A stretch of DNA of 64,000 bases from Eudorina sp. 2006-703-Eu-15. Lineage: Eukaryota > Chlorophyta > Chlorophyceae > Chlamydomonadales > Volvocaceae. The position numbers were made by a program, and so were the translations under genes. This document shows positions 46,601-58,600 of this stretch, in pieces. The notes beneath the pieces are model-generated. The model did no database searches and was not told the DNA's origin. It saw nothing but the letters and a program-made list of their open reading frames with translations. The DNA is taken from the NCBI GenBank assembly GCA_003117195.1, contig BDSI01000020.1, positions 402,146-466,145 of the forward strand. Direction: 5' to 3'. Numbering within the stretch: the stretch's first letter is position 1; the number at the start of each line of letters is the position of its first letter.

Positions 46601-48088
46601 TGCTGTCGCCGCCCACCCAACATGCGCATCCATGCTCACTGCACCCGAATACGTCGGTGGTCGCCACAGCTCGCTCAGCACAAGCCGACCCAAAACGCCG
46701 CAGCATGCACATCCCATTTGAACCACCCCATAAATGCAGATTTGGTCGCAGGAGGAGCAGGCCAGCGAATCTCGTCGTCGAACGGTGTCCTTGGACGGTG
46801 TTTTCTCTGTCCGAGCAGCCAGATGCACACCGGAGAGCCCGCGGGAGGCGGGACACACGCAGCCACATGAGCTACACATATGTGCATCGCTGCGTGCTCA
46901 AAGGCACCAACGCTACCCCAGAGGCTTGAATCGTCAAAAGAAAAACCGCTGCACGGCACTCCGGCAGTCATCCACACAGACGAAACATCCCTTGCCAACG
47001 GCTTAACCTGGAAAGGTTGGCAACGGCTTCCACACGCACAGCTTTCCCTGGCTCTATGCGGCTTGGTGGCCGCATTTATACACATGCAAAAACGTTAAGA
47101 TCATGCATCGGCAGCCATGGGAATCACGATGACGCCAACGCTCATAATGCTGCGCATGGTCCACAGAGCACCAAACCCCCTATCTATACGCAGCCGCTGC
47201 CGCAATGTCACCCCGCTACGTGTCTCCAGCCACCACCAAATCGACCGTAGAGGGGCGATAGCATGCTATTTGTAAAAATATAAATATCACCCCCTCGGCT
47301 GTCAGAAGCGTGCAGTCACGTCCCTCCGTCTCTCTAGACACGTCGACCTAATCACGAAAATCATAAAAAAACGAAACAAACAAACATGCAAACATACACA
47401 AACGAGGAATCGGGCATCATGACCTGGCACCGCGACGGCGTAATGGACATCAATCGCCACTCCTGCGTGACCTGCGTGAGAGCAAGGCAGTCATCGCCGG
47501 CATGCCACATGCATTGCCCCGCAGCGTACAACGGCGCGACGGGAAACACCCCGCGACCGGTCGCCATGACCGGTCGCCATCGAACGGCGCTCCAGCCGCA
47601 CGCGCGGACCCGCGCTCCCTCCCCGGCAGTGCAGCCTCCAGTATCCCCACCCAGGCATGCTGCAAGCAGCCAGACCTGCCAGCGCGATGTTCGACACCCC
47701 TCCGTCCTCGTCAGCACTTGGAAACCCCCGCTCTTCCCTGCACGTCTGTACATATCTAGTTTCCCGGCCACCTCACGACCTCAGCCACCCTCAGCACCAC
47801 CACACAGAGGATTTGCACACTGTCGTCACCCACGGCACGACGCGTAATCACACCTGTTGATCACACCTGCTGATCACAGCAAGACCTCGTTTGGTAAGCT
47901 CCTGCGCCAAGTGCATGCGGTCATGCTTTCGGTCCCCGCTCTGCAGGTCCCTCGAGTCGTTCGCGTCATGGCCCCACCCCAGCTGCTGTTCGCTACGGCG
48001 CAGCAGTGCGTCACCGGCTTCCACCCCAGTTGCCCACACAGCCAACCGCCCGTCCCAACCGCCATGATACATCAGACGCGGTCATATG
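43673..48088. other. About 4.4 kb spacer without a supported gene
   Basis: Holds the promoter of the small membrane protein gene at its left end and the 3' UTR of the M8 protease gene at its right end. Open frames here (44594-45133, 45532-45829, 46416-47085, 47361-47847) overlap one another on both strands. They lack codon bias and show no motif. AT content rises near 43990-44460 and 47260-47400. Nothing else is recognised. Confidence 0.45.
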
Positions 48089-51000
48089 TCACATGTAAGA
48101 CCGATTCTGTGGCCCGGAATACAGCGGCGAAAGCTGTGTCCCCGTCTGGAAGGATTGCGGTGTCGGTGGCGCCGCACTCGCCAACTGTGCGCCTCGGGCG
48201 CTGTAGTACGTGTACGCGGCCATCTCAGGGGACGACGACGGGTACCGACCGCCGCCCCACGGCCCTCCGGAAACAGACGACGTCGCGAAGGGATTCGACG
48301 ACGGGGCTCCCGCCCCGCCACCGCCGCTGCCCACATCAGCGCCAGGAGGGGCGAAACCGCTGTTGAAGCCGGGCGGCGCCGGCGGCGCCTGTGGCGGTGG
48401 TGCCACGTAGCCTGCCAGCGGGTTGGGAGGCGGCTGGTAGGCGTTTGCGCGGGACTGCGCGGCGGCCCGCCGCTGGCGCCTGGAGCGGAGGACCAGGGTG
48501 GTGACCACCGCCGCGATGACGCCGATGACCGCCACCGCACCGACGGCGATGGCGATGATGATCACGGTGCGCCCGCTGCTGGTGGTGGACTCGCTGGGGC
48601 TGGTATCAGTCACGATCGTCGTGGCTGGGTTCGTCACCATGGCCTGCAGCCAGTCACGGGCGTCGGGCGGAAGGGGGGAAAATATGGAGTTGGTAACAAT
48701 CAAACATAATCAAACTGCGTTGCTGCCAGGAATGGAAAGGGCCGCAGCGGACTATCTCGGCCGTGATCGCTGTCTACCACCGTACCGGGCGCCCATCTAC
48801 CCATCTGTGGAACACGGCGGCCCTCAGGCTTCCATCAGGTTAAGAGGTTCTTCACTCACGCCGCTGTCCGTTACGACACGGCGGCTCCCTCACTCCGCCA
48901 CTCTCGGCGGCGGCAAAGCTCTCCATTACTCCCCACCAATCCCGTCGCAGGAGCTGCGAGAACTTCCCTACCTCCCGCCACGCATCGGAGTGCGTGCGTG
49001 CACACAGCGAGAGACATACGGTACACGCCCTGGCTTGGGTCCCGGGCGGGTTTCCCCGCTGGACACATCCTCCCGGGGCGGCCCCGTGCGCACCTGTGTG
49101 AGGATCGACTGGGAGGTGATGCCGCCCTTGACCACATAGAAGCCGGCGGCCTTCAGCTGCGTCACCAGAAGCGCCTGTTGCGTGCTGTTCTTCAGCATCG
49201 CCAGCAGCGTCGACGCCGGCCGGTCGAGGCTCGGCGTCAGCCAGGCCGTCGTCACCGACGCCGCCGTCACTGTCGGCGGCGGCGGGGACGACGACGACGG
49301 CGACTGCTGCAGCCCGCGCCTGCGCCCGCCATTCGAGGCTTCATACGAACTGCCCGGGCCGCCGTTGTTGCCGGAGCCCGCAGCCACGTTCTGGATGACC
49401 ACCGAGCTGAGGTTCAGGCTAGACCAGGTCGAAAGGGCAAGCTGCAGGTTCACCAGCCGGCCCTGCACGTCGGCGACCGAGTTGTTCATCGCCATCGTCA
49501 CCTGCACCACCTGCGTCCAGACTTTCTTGGGGGGCGGCGGGGACGAGCTCGCGCCGGTTCCGGAGCCGGTGTTGGTCGCGGCGTTGTCCACCGGCTGCCC
49601 GGTGATAAGGTTGAAGCTGCAGTCGGCGCCGCCGTAGGCCAGATGGCAGTAGCAGGCGCCGTTGAGGCAGTCGCCTCCGTTGGTGTTGCAGGCCGAGGCG
49701 TTGCAGCTCTGGGTGGAGCAGAGGGCCGATGCGGCCGGGCAGGGCCCGATGCGGCCGGCGAGATAGCGGCTAGGGAGCAGCTGCGGCAGGTTGAGGTACT
49801 GGCCCTCCGGGCACTCAAACTGCTGGCCCAGCAGCTTGACGTACACCTTGGAGCCGTCGGCGGAGCAGGTGGTGTCGAAGCAGGCGGCGTCGGCATCACC
49901 GTCGAGGCCTGAGGTCGACGACAAAAATCCGCGGGACGGGGAAGGGCCAAGGGCCAAGGGAGGGGCTCAAGTCAGACATCCCGGGCAAACAGAACTCCAG
50001 TAGGCGCCTCCAACATCATGTGACCGTTAAGAAGCATATCCGCCGCGAGATCAGGAAAGAGGATCATGTTCCCGCTGCTGCAGCTCAGTTGACTACGAAA
50101 GGACCTGGCCAGTGCCCTGTGCCAGCGGACCCCGCCCCCCCCTGTCGGGTGTTACCGCGGTTCGCTTCACGGTTCTCACCCTGGGAGGGGTAGACGTAGC
50201 GGTTGCCATCCCGGTACGCCTGGAAGCGGTACACAACCGGAAAGCAGCGGCCCGACGCGGACCCGCTGCCCCAGCCAAACACCTCCGGCAGGTCGTTGGC
50301 AGCATCCGGGCCTGAGAGAAAGCAGACATTGCGAAGGGCGGGACCGGATGGGACGGAGCGCAAGTAAGTGCATCAGCGCGGCGGCAAACGACGGGAGGTG
50401 CGGGCGCAATGGCGCGGTTGACGAGCAGGGAGCTGGACCCCCGCCCTGGTGACATGATCATGAGACCATCCCAGGACGCCGTGCGGGGGACGAGGTACCG
50501 ACAGCCCCAACCTGACGGCCGAGAGCTCCCAACCAGCTGACCGGCTGAGGCTTGCCCCACAACGCCACACGGCGCGATTACTGCACTGTCTGTCCGCCCA
50601 GCGCGCACAGCGAGCCACCACCAGCATTCAACAGGTACAGGCACAGGTAAGCCACGCGGTCTCGAAGGCGGCCCCTTCCCCTCCTTCGGATGCTCGAGAG
50701 GCCCAGCTGCCCGCCCGCACCGCCCGCGCACCGATGCATGTCTCGGATGAGGTCCTGGACAGCACGAGGCCGCACCCGCCCGTGAAGTTGAGCGCGCGGC
50801 ACACCCCGGTGGCCATGTAGTTCTCGCTGCACATGAAGGAAGGCCCCGCGTCTGCGGCCGCGAGGAGAGGGGGCAGACCCGAGGCGGGGAGTCGGGCGGG
50901 GGACCGAACCACCGAACCCGCCAAATCCGCCAAACACATGTGGGTCGCAGGCCTGCGGCATGCTGGCACAGCCCTGGCGCCCTGCTGTCCTCGGAAAAGC

Positions 51001-54000
51001 GACCGATCCGGATCCTGCGCGATGCGATCTCTGAGCGCGGCCTCCCCCATGGCCGGGACCAAATCCCGGCCAGTCGCCAACCCCCTTCCTACTACAGCCC
51101 GCACCCAGCCGTCAGCCCCCCTCTTGGCCGACCCCGCCGCCGCCTAACGCGCACTCACTGGTCTGCGCCGCAGCCGCAGCCGCATCGCAAAAGAGGCGCT
51201 GCCCCGGTACCGTATTCATGTAGTCGGAGCAACTGAGGGTGGGCAGCTGGCAGCCGGCGCCGAGGCTCCAGGACAGCAGGCCCGCCACTGAGCGGTTGGT
51301 GACGTACCAGCCCGTGTCGTCCAGGAAGGCGAGCGTCAGGTTGGAGAGCGCGGGCGGGGAGCCGTCCGCGGCGAACAGCGTGGACGCCACCATGACCTCA
51401 CCCTGGGGCGGGAGGTGGGAGGTGGCGGGATGCGGGATGCGGGACGGGCGAGGGCGTTGGGAGCGCGTCGGCGAAGAAGCGATGGAAGCGCGCAACCCAC
51501 CGCAGCCAGAGGCCGCGCAACGGCGACTCGCTCCGGAGAGCACCGAACACCCCATCGGGCGCGATTTTCGCTCCAACACCCACCCGGCGCAACAATCAGC
51601 GAGGCTCCAGACGGGGCGAGACAACCTCCTGTCGACAACCCGAGATGCTCTCCCCCTTGACAACACGGCCGTCCCGGTCCACCCGCTGCCCAACCGCACT
51701 GCGTCCACCTCAGCAGACTCCGCCCAACTATCCCCCCGCGCTCCCGCCTCCCACATCTTCCCCCAACCGCCCCACCTGGTAGTGGGTGTACTCCCAGTGA
51801 GACCCCGCGCTCCCAGCCGAGCCCTCCTGCTCCAGCTGCGCGCCCGCCAGGCTCGGGCAGCCGAACTGCGCCCGCGCCGCGCTCTGCACGTTGGGGCTGA
51901 CCAGCAGCTGCACGCTCTGGCCCCCCACTCTCGCGGACTGCACCAGCTCGCCCACAGGGCGCAGGGTGCCGTCCGGGCGGCGGGTCAGGTTGTACATCGT
52001 GTCGGTGAAGCCCTGCAACCCGGGGACGTAAAGCGGTGCGCAGAAGATGAGAAGAAACAGCCGGCGGGCAGGGGTTCGGTGCTGACAGCCAGATGGGTGG
52101 CCAATGACGACTACCGCGAGGAGCAGCCGGTTGCCTGCCCAGCTGGTAAGAGGGGGATAAAACGAAAACAAGAGGGGGAATGCTCGCTGCAACCGGCCAC
52201 CGCTCGAAATAAGCCCTCCGCATCACCGCACAAGCCGCGCCCACTGCGGCCCTTCTATTCCGCCATCATACGCTTCGGGCTGTCGGCTGGTTCGGGCACA
52301 TCCCCGCTTGTGCAGGTCCGGCGGCCACACGGCTGGCATGTACCTCCGCCACGCCTGCCCACACGCCGCAGTCCCCTCCGGTGTCACCCCACGCCGCAGT
52401 CCCCTCCGTTTCCCGGCGCATTTCCCGCTTTCCTATTATGGATAGGCGGAAACATAGACGGACACTCCTCCCTCCCGTGTCTTCCTCCCGCGTCTCCTCC
52501 CTCCGCTCATTCATCCCCACCAGTGCGTGAATCATCTCGTGCGTCAGCACCGCCGTGAGCGTCTCCTCGTCCAGCAGCCCCAGCGCCCGTGGACACACGT
52601 TGGCGGCCCCGAGCAGCGGCCGGTTGTTGCCCAGGTCCAGAAGGCAGGGCCGCGCCCAGGCAGCGGCGCCCGCATCGCAGTCGTCGTTCTGCACTGCTGT
52701 GATGTACAGGTACATGTCCGTGTCCTCACCCTGGCGCGCGGGAGAGAGCGGGGCCGAGGGGCCGAGGAACAGGGCACACGACCCGACCGCACGCGGCACC
52801 CTTTCGTAAATTGGTGTGGCAGCGTGAAATTGTATGGCTGCGGAGGCGCGGCGAAATAATGCGGATCTCACATGCGACAGCAAGTCCTAGACTGGTTCAG
52901 CGCAAGCTGGCATTGGCAACTGAGCCGCCCCACCTGCGTTCCAGCGTAGCTGCTGCAGCCGGAGCCGTAGCCCGAGGCGCCGCCGCCCACACCCGATGCC
53001 GGGCCCGACGCGCCGCTGCCCAGCGCCTGCCGCTGCGCCCTCGTGGTGTACCGGGTGCAGTTCAGCGGGTTGACAATGTGGCGCGGCAGGATGGTGGCCA
53101 GCCCGCACTGCCGGTCCGGGTTCTTCAGGTACGAGTTGAAGTCCGGGTAACAGAACCACGAGTTAAGGTTGCAGTATGGGTCCACCAGCAGACCGCCCAC
53201 GGAGGGCTGCTTGACCTGCGTGGGGCCAAAGGAGGGGCGACCAGGGGTCAGAGCCAAGAAGCCGGGGGGCGGGGCGGGGGGCGGTGATGTGTGTAGGATT
53301 ACCGCGCAGAGAAATCAACACGGCGCTCCAAATCGATTACAGGACCATTTCGGCACAATACCGCTCGCCGATAGCTATTACGAGCGACGACACTGTAATG
53401 TTCCTGTATGACCTCATGCAGCAGACTGAAAACTTAAATGCCACTGATGGTGGCCAATGGCCAACCATAGAGGGAGCGCCATGCCCCAGAGTCCGGCCCT
53501 TCTGAGGCTCAAGTGCTTGATGTCGTGTACTCAATACGCCATGCCCCAAGGTTTGCTGGTTTCGGAGGTGCCACTCCCATCCATCCCCACATCACGGGCG
53601 GACTCACGTTGACAAACTTCTGCAGGATGCGGCGCACCGCCTCCACGACCCGCGTGAGCGTCTGTTGCTGCGCCGCGTCCAGCGCGCCCATCATCTGGTA
53701 CGTCACTGACAGCCGTATGGGCGCAGGTGCCGCCGTGCCGGTCTGCGCACGCCAAACAGAGACGCACGTGGGAGCACCGCACATGGGTTGCCGTGGGAGC
53801 ACCGCACATGGGTTGCCGTGGGAGCACCGCACATGGGTTGCAGTGGGAGCACCGCACATGGGTTGCAGTGGTATCGTCAGAAAAGACAAAGGACACACAG
53901 CAGGCAGGAGGTACGGTGCTACCTGACCAAGGCAACAGTCCAACATGCGTCCGAGCCGCACACTACCGCCAGTCACTGACGCTCCGTGCAATGAGCATGT

Positions 54001-54910
54001 TGGCCTCTCACAGATGCGCTGGTAAGAGGTTCATGACCTGTCAAATCACGGCCATCAGAAGGCTGTGCTGCTATGTAAAAATAGACACAGCGGCGGCGCT
54101 GCGCCACAATCGTCGCGGTGCGCCCGTGGTCCCGGTGGGTGGCCGTCACATAGCAGCGACGGAGCAACTACACATACCTGCTGCAAGCCCCGCTCCCGCG
54201 CTTCCGAGTGTCCACTCCGGCTGGAATCCGTCTCGTCGTCCACTTCTTCGCCCGCGTCTTTCCGCTGCTGTTCGGTATGCCAGTGCGTGGCACCCGCAGC
54301 ACCCTCGCGCTGCAGCTGTGCCTCATCGGCACCTAAAAGGCCCCCGGATGGTCCATCGACAGCTGAGCCCTCCAATTCTTCCCCCTCATGGTGATGCGCT
54401 CGATAATCGTGTTCGTGCATGTGGTCATGTCCGTGGTCGCCCCTGTCGTTCTTGTCCCAGCTCTGGATCGACCCCACTTTCCCCCCGCTGGCAGCGCGCT
54501 GAAAGTCCCACTGCGCGGATCTCATGTGTGCCTGATGAACCACATGCCGCTCCACGAGAGACCGCAGTTGGCTGTGAACGACGTGTTGTCCACAAGACTG
54601 TACGGCAACCAGCAGGCCCAACTCCAGCCCCAGGATTAACGCCGAAGCTGCGCAGCAACCATAGGTTTGTTAAGGACTCGCCGCGCGCCTCGGATGGCTT
54701 AGCCCGAATGCGGTGCTAGCAGTCATGGAGCTGACTTGAAGGTGCCAACAGAGTCAGGCATTCAATTGGCACCAGGTTCATACGCAACAGATGTAAGCTA
54801 TCCGTGATATTCTTGAGTGCGTCATCTATAACACGAACCCGCACAGCATTGGCGGAACTCTTGGAAATTCCGCAACCTACTTACTCCATACTCTCACCTG
54901 TGCTCCGCAT
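48089..54910 (-). CDS. Leishmanolysin-type (M8) membrane metalloprotease
   Basis: Eleven minus-strand exons: 54910-54898, 54647-54178, 53742-53608, 53215-52934, 52730-52521, 52012-51776, 51402-51159, 50851-50732, 50311-50180, 49908-49094 and 48643-48089 (1070 residues). All phases match. Exon 1 is only 13 nt; joined to exon 2 it gives a signal peptide (MRSTASALILGLELGLLVAV). A His/Asp/Glu-rich propeptide follows. The zinc site HEMIHALGF (His364, Glu365, His368) spans the exon 5/6 joint. The third His lies in SHWE (442) and the Met-turn Met453 follows 11 residues later, as in leishmanolysin. Next come Cys-rich parts, an EGF-like segment near 678-711 (CNTNGGDCLNGACYC), one membrane span near 912-938, RSRRQRR and a Pro/Gly-rich tail. 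A surface protease acting on matrix or other surface proteins is inferred; the fold and family are firm, but exon 1 is moderate. Confidence 0.92.
53768..53871. repeat. 25-bp minisatellite, about four copies
   Basis: GTGGGAGCACCGCACATGGG plus TTGCC (or TTGCA) is repeated four times in the second intron of the M8 protease gene, just upstream (in gene direction) of the exon at 53742. Directly visible. Confidence 0.93.
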
Positions 54911-55643
54911 TATCTCCACAAGATGCCTGAATGCTACGTCAGTGCTTTTCAGAAAGTGTGAGGAAGTTGCACAGACTCCAAAACGGTATAGGAAACCCCG
55001 CACTAAAGCTATCTAACACACAAATTTCTGCGTTCGCTTGTAAGCTGACTTCATAAGTGTTGCATTGCTGCCTTGAAACGCTGGTGAAATTGGGTGTAAG
55101 AAAAGCTCAGCTTCTCCAAGTATAGTGGATATGGAAAAACTGCAAGTCCAGAGGCTTACAAGTTGACACACGTAGCATCCCGACTGGTTTAGTGGACTCG
55201 GCTCAGCACTAAGTTGGCAGACTCCAGATTACGCCGAAAAACGCAGGTACAAGAAGTTGTAAACTATACGATGCAGTTACTGCAATTGTCAGAAAGTAAG
55301 ACTGAAATAAATGTGAGTCGTCACTTTGCGAGGCGGAATTGCAATCCGCACGAAAGGGGTTCGGGGAACGAGTTGTCGTGCAATTCCGTGCCGTTCTGCC
55401 GCAAGCAGGCAAGCAATCCAACAAGCGGAAATGGCTAAATGTGATCAGTATTTTCTCAACTACTGAACATTTGTCAGGTTCTGCACACCTTTGCAAGGGT
55501 CAATTTGTCTGTAGTGCGTACGTAGTCTCAAGAATGGGAAAAATGTGCACACAAATCAATCAAAACCATCACGAATACTGACGTGACATGAAGAGCGTGT
55601 CCTTCTGATCAGGCGCACAGCGCTACCCTTGCATGGAATTTGA
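54911..55643. other. Divergent intergenic region between M8 and ABC transporter genes
   Basis: The two genes point away from each other, so this 733-bp, relatively AT-rich interval should contain both promoters. I see no gene and cannot name a promoter element. An in-frame TGA directly precedes the ABC start codon. Confidence 0.5.
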
Positions 55644-58600
55644 ATGGCGGTTGACGCTGGAGGTGAAACCAAGCCTTCGGGCCCCAACCAGCACACGTCA
55701 CTGCAAGTCGAAGCGGTTGCTGCGGAAGGTGGACTCGGGGGCAAAAGGATGGGCAGTGGCGCAGTGGTAGCTCACAGCTCGGCTTCACCGCCCCTCACAA
55801 CGGTCTTACCCAAGTGGTGGCGCCTCACCAGAATCTGGTTCACTGGTGAGTACCCGCCGATGACGTCAATGGTTCACCAGGGGATGGGGCTGGTCGCTAG
55901 TGGGAGCGCACATCCAGCAGCCAGTGTCCTGAAGTGTCCGCACGGCCGTGACGTGTTTGCGTGATGGGACGTCGTGACGTGTTTGCGTGATGGGACGTCG
56001 TGACGTGTTTGCGTGATGGGACGTCGTGCGTGTCGTGCAAGGGGCATGCCTGCGCCCGGGTGATTCCCGTACGCCTAATGACCGCCCGTTCCAAAAACCA
56101 ACCCTCAGAGGGGCCGGCTGCAGGTGAAGATGCTGCCGCCAGAGCTGTGTCATTTGACGCGCTGATGCTGGCCGAATTACCACCGGTTACCGACCGGTAC
56201 GGGCCCGCTGCCCACGCCTCACTGCGGATGAACTCGGTTTCAAGTCGGCATGCCGTCTTTATGTGGACCCAGCTGCCGCTTCGCCGGGGATCACATCTAT
56301 CCCTGAGAGCTCCATCAGAAGGCAGTGGCAGTATTCAGCGAAAAGCTCAGTGGCCCGTACCTGTGGAGGGCGTCATCATCATTTTTGCAACGACGCGAAT
56401 AGATTTAGTGGCTTCCATACGCCACATTTAGTGGCTTCCATACGCCACATTCAGTGGCTTCCATACGCCACGTTTAGTGGCTTCCATGCGCCAACCCTGC
56501 TGGCCCGCCTTGCTTCTCCTGGACCGCTGTGTATGGTTCGTGGGGTCTGGTTCGTTCGATGTGCCAAGAGCTGGGTGTGTACCCTCAAACCTCGCTCCCC
56601 AACGGCCTACCCCAACAGGCGAGGAGCGGTGGGCTGCACGGGGCTACGCTGCAGCGGTGATCGCCTTGGCGCTGATCACCACCCTGTTCTCTGTGCACGT
56701 GAGTGGAGGGTCACACGGGCGGGGGTCCACGCAATCGGTGCTTGTTTCGCGATTTCGCTGTCTCTATTGACAAAAAGGGGGTCCACGGGGCGGGCATGCC
56801 AGGGGCCGGAGTCGTTAGGGGCGCGGCAGTGCAGAGGGGCGTGACGCGGACGCAGGCGCCCGTGTCAGCCAGCGACTGCAGTCTCTCTCAGTCTTTCAGG
56901 CGAGAGTACCGTACGTCAGAAACGGCCCTGTGCGCTGTAACGTCTTGACGGATTGCGACTGTCACCAGGCGGGGTGCAGGTATGCGGACGGAATCCGCAC
57001 CCGGAGGTTAAAAAGAAGAGAATACCAAACCCAGAACCAAGCCGGGGCACACCCGGGGGAGCTGAGATCCGCAGCTCGTCGTGTTGGGGTCCAGGTGGCC
57101 CTCTGGTGATGTGCCGCCGGGCGGAGTAGGGCCCGGCACTAGCCGCGGCGCCGGGCCTTCTGGACCGAGCTTTATGTTGGCTCCCGCTGCAGGCGGGCGA
57201 CAGCGCTGTCCGTGCCGCCCACTGTTGATTAGAAGCCGTGTAGCCGGCCCACCTGTCGGGAGGCGGCACAGCTCATGTCGCCGGGCCTGTGGGCAGGCTG
57301 GCTTTGAGAATGCGCACATAGCCGGGCTCCGTATCGCGCTGTTGTGCCAACCGACTACGTCGGATGGAGGGAGGCCAGGAAGACCTTGCGCGCTCACTTT
57401 GCCCGGGGCCGCGAAGCGGCCGGTGGGCTGGCCGGACCAGACCCACAGAGACATCCATTCCCACCCATCGCCTGACGCCCTGACCCCGAACCCAACCCTG
57501 CAGATCTCGTACGCGCAACGTGATTTCAGCACCGCGCTCTCCGGCAAGGACGTGCGTGAGTGGGCGGCCTCCGCGCGAGCAAGGGGGGTTACGAGGGGCA
57601 CTCGGGGCCAAGTCGCAAACGGGACTGGCACGGTATCGGGTGACGCATCGTATCGGGGGCCCCTGTGCCGCTTGTCCAACGGGGCTGGTTTTGTGGGGCG
57701 GGCGCCAGTCGCAGTATGAGGCCCGCATCAGGTGCGCAAGAGCATGGATGTATGGCCGCTTTGTGGTCGGGTTGTGCCGCACTGCACACGGCTGCGTGTT
57801 GCCCCTCCCGCCCGCTTCTGCGCGGTCCCTCCCGCGGTCCCTCCCGCAGCGGGCTTCTACGCCGCGGTCCGCAAGTTCGTGGTCATCATCGTCATCGCGG
57901 CGCCGCTCTTCTCGTTCAACGCCTGGGTGGAGGTGGGTGAGGGGCTGAGGGTGGCGGCGGGTAAGGGTGGGCGAGGATGGAGGTGGGTGAGGGTGAGGCG
58001 GGTGAGGGTGAGGCAGATGGACGCGGGACAAGGGCGGAGGCCCCAGGTGCCCCCGGACGGGCTGCACCGTTGAATGACATCGGGATGGCCCTTCGGGGCG
58101 GGAGGAGGTGGTTTGGGGCAAGGCAGGGCAGGCCGCGGCAGGCGGCCTCTCGCACCCAGCCAGCCGTGCCCCGGCCCCTGCGGTACCGTGTAAGACCAGA
58201 CCACAGCTGTGCCAATCGGGGGCTACCGCCGGTCCGTATTGCTGCAGGGGGCCACGCGCGGCGGACCTGCGCTTCGCTGGTTGAAGGCACGCAGCCTGGG
58301 GCACAGCTGCAGGGGTTGCGGCGGGTAGTAAGGAAAGGCCCGGCAGCTCCCTTTCCGAATCATCCCCCGACCTCCTCACCACGTACCACCGGCTCCCCAC
58401 CCCTCGCAGGAGCGCCTGGTGCTGTCTTGGCGCGCCTACCTCACCAGGCGGTTGACACGGGCGTACTTCGCCAACCGGTGCGGCTTGTGGGGGTGGATAT
58501 CCGTGTACGTGAAGGGGGGGAGAGGATGGGCTTCCCCCGGCCTGATGTGTGTGCGGCGGTATATGTTTTGGAACACAGGGTGTAAGAGCCCATGCACCCA

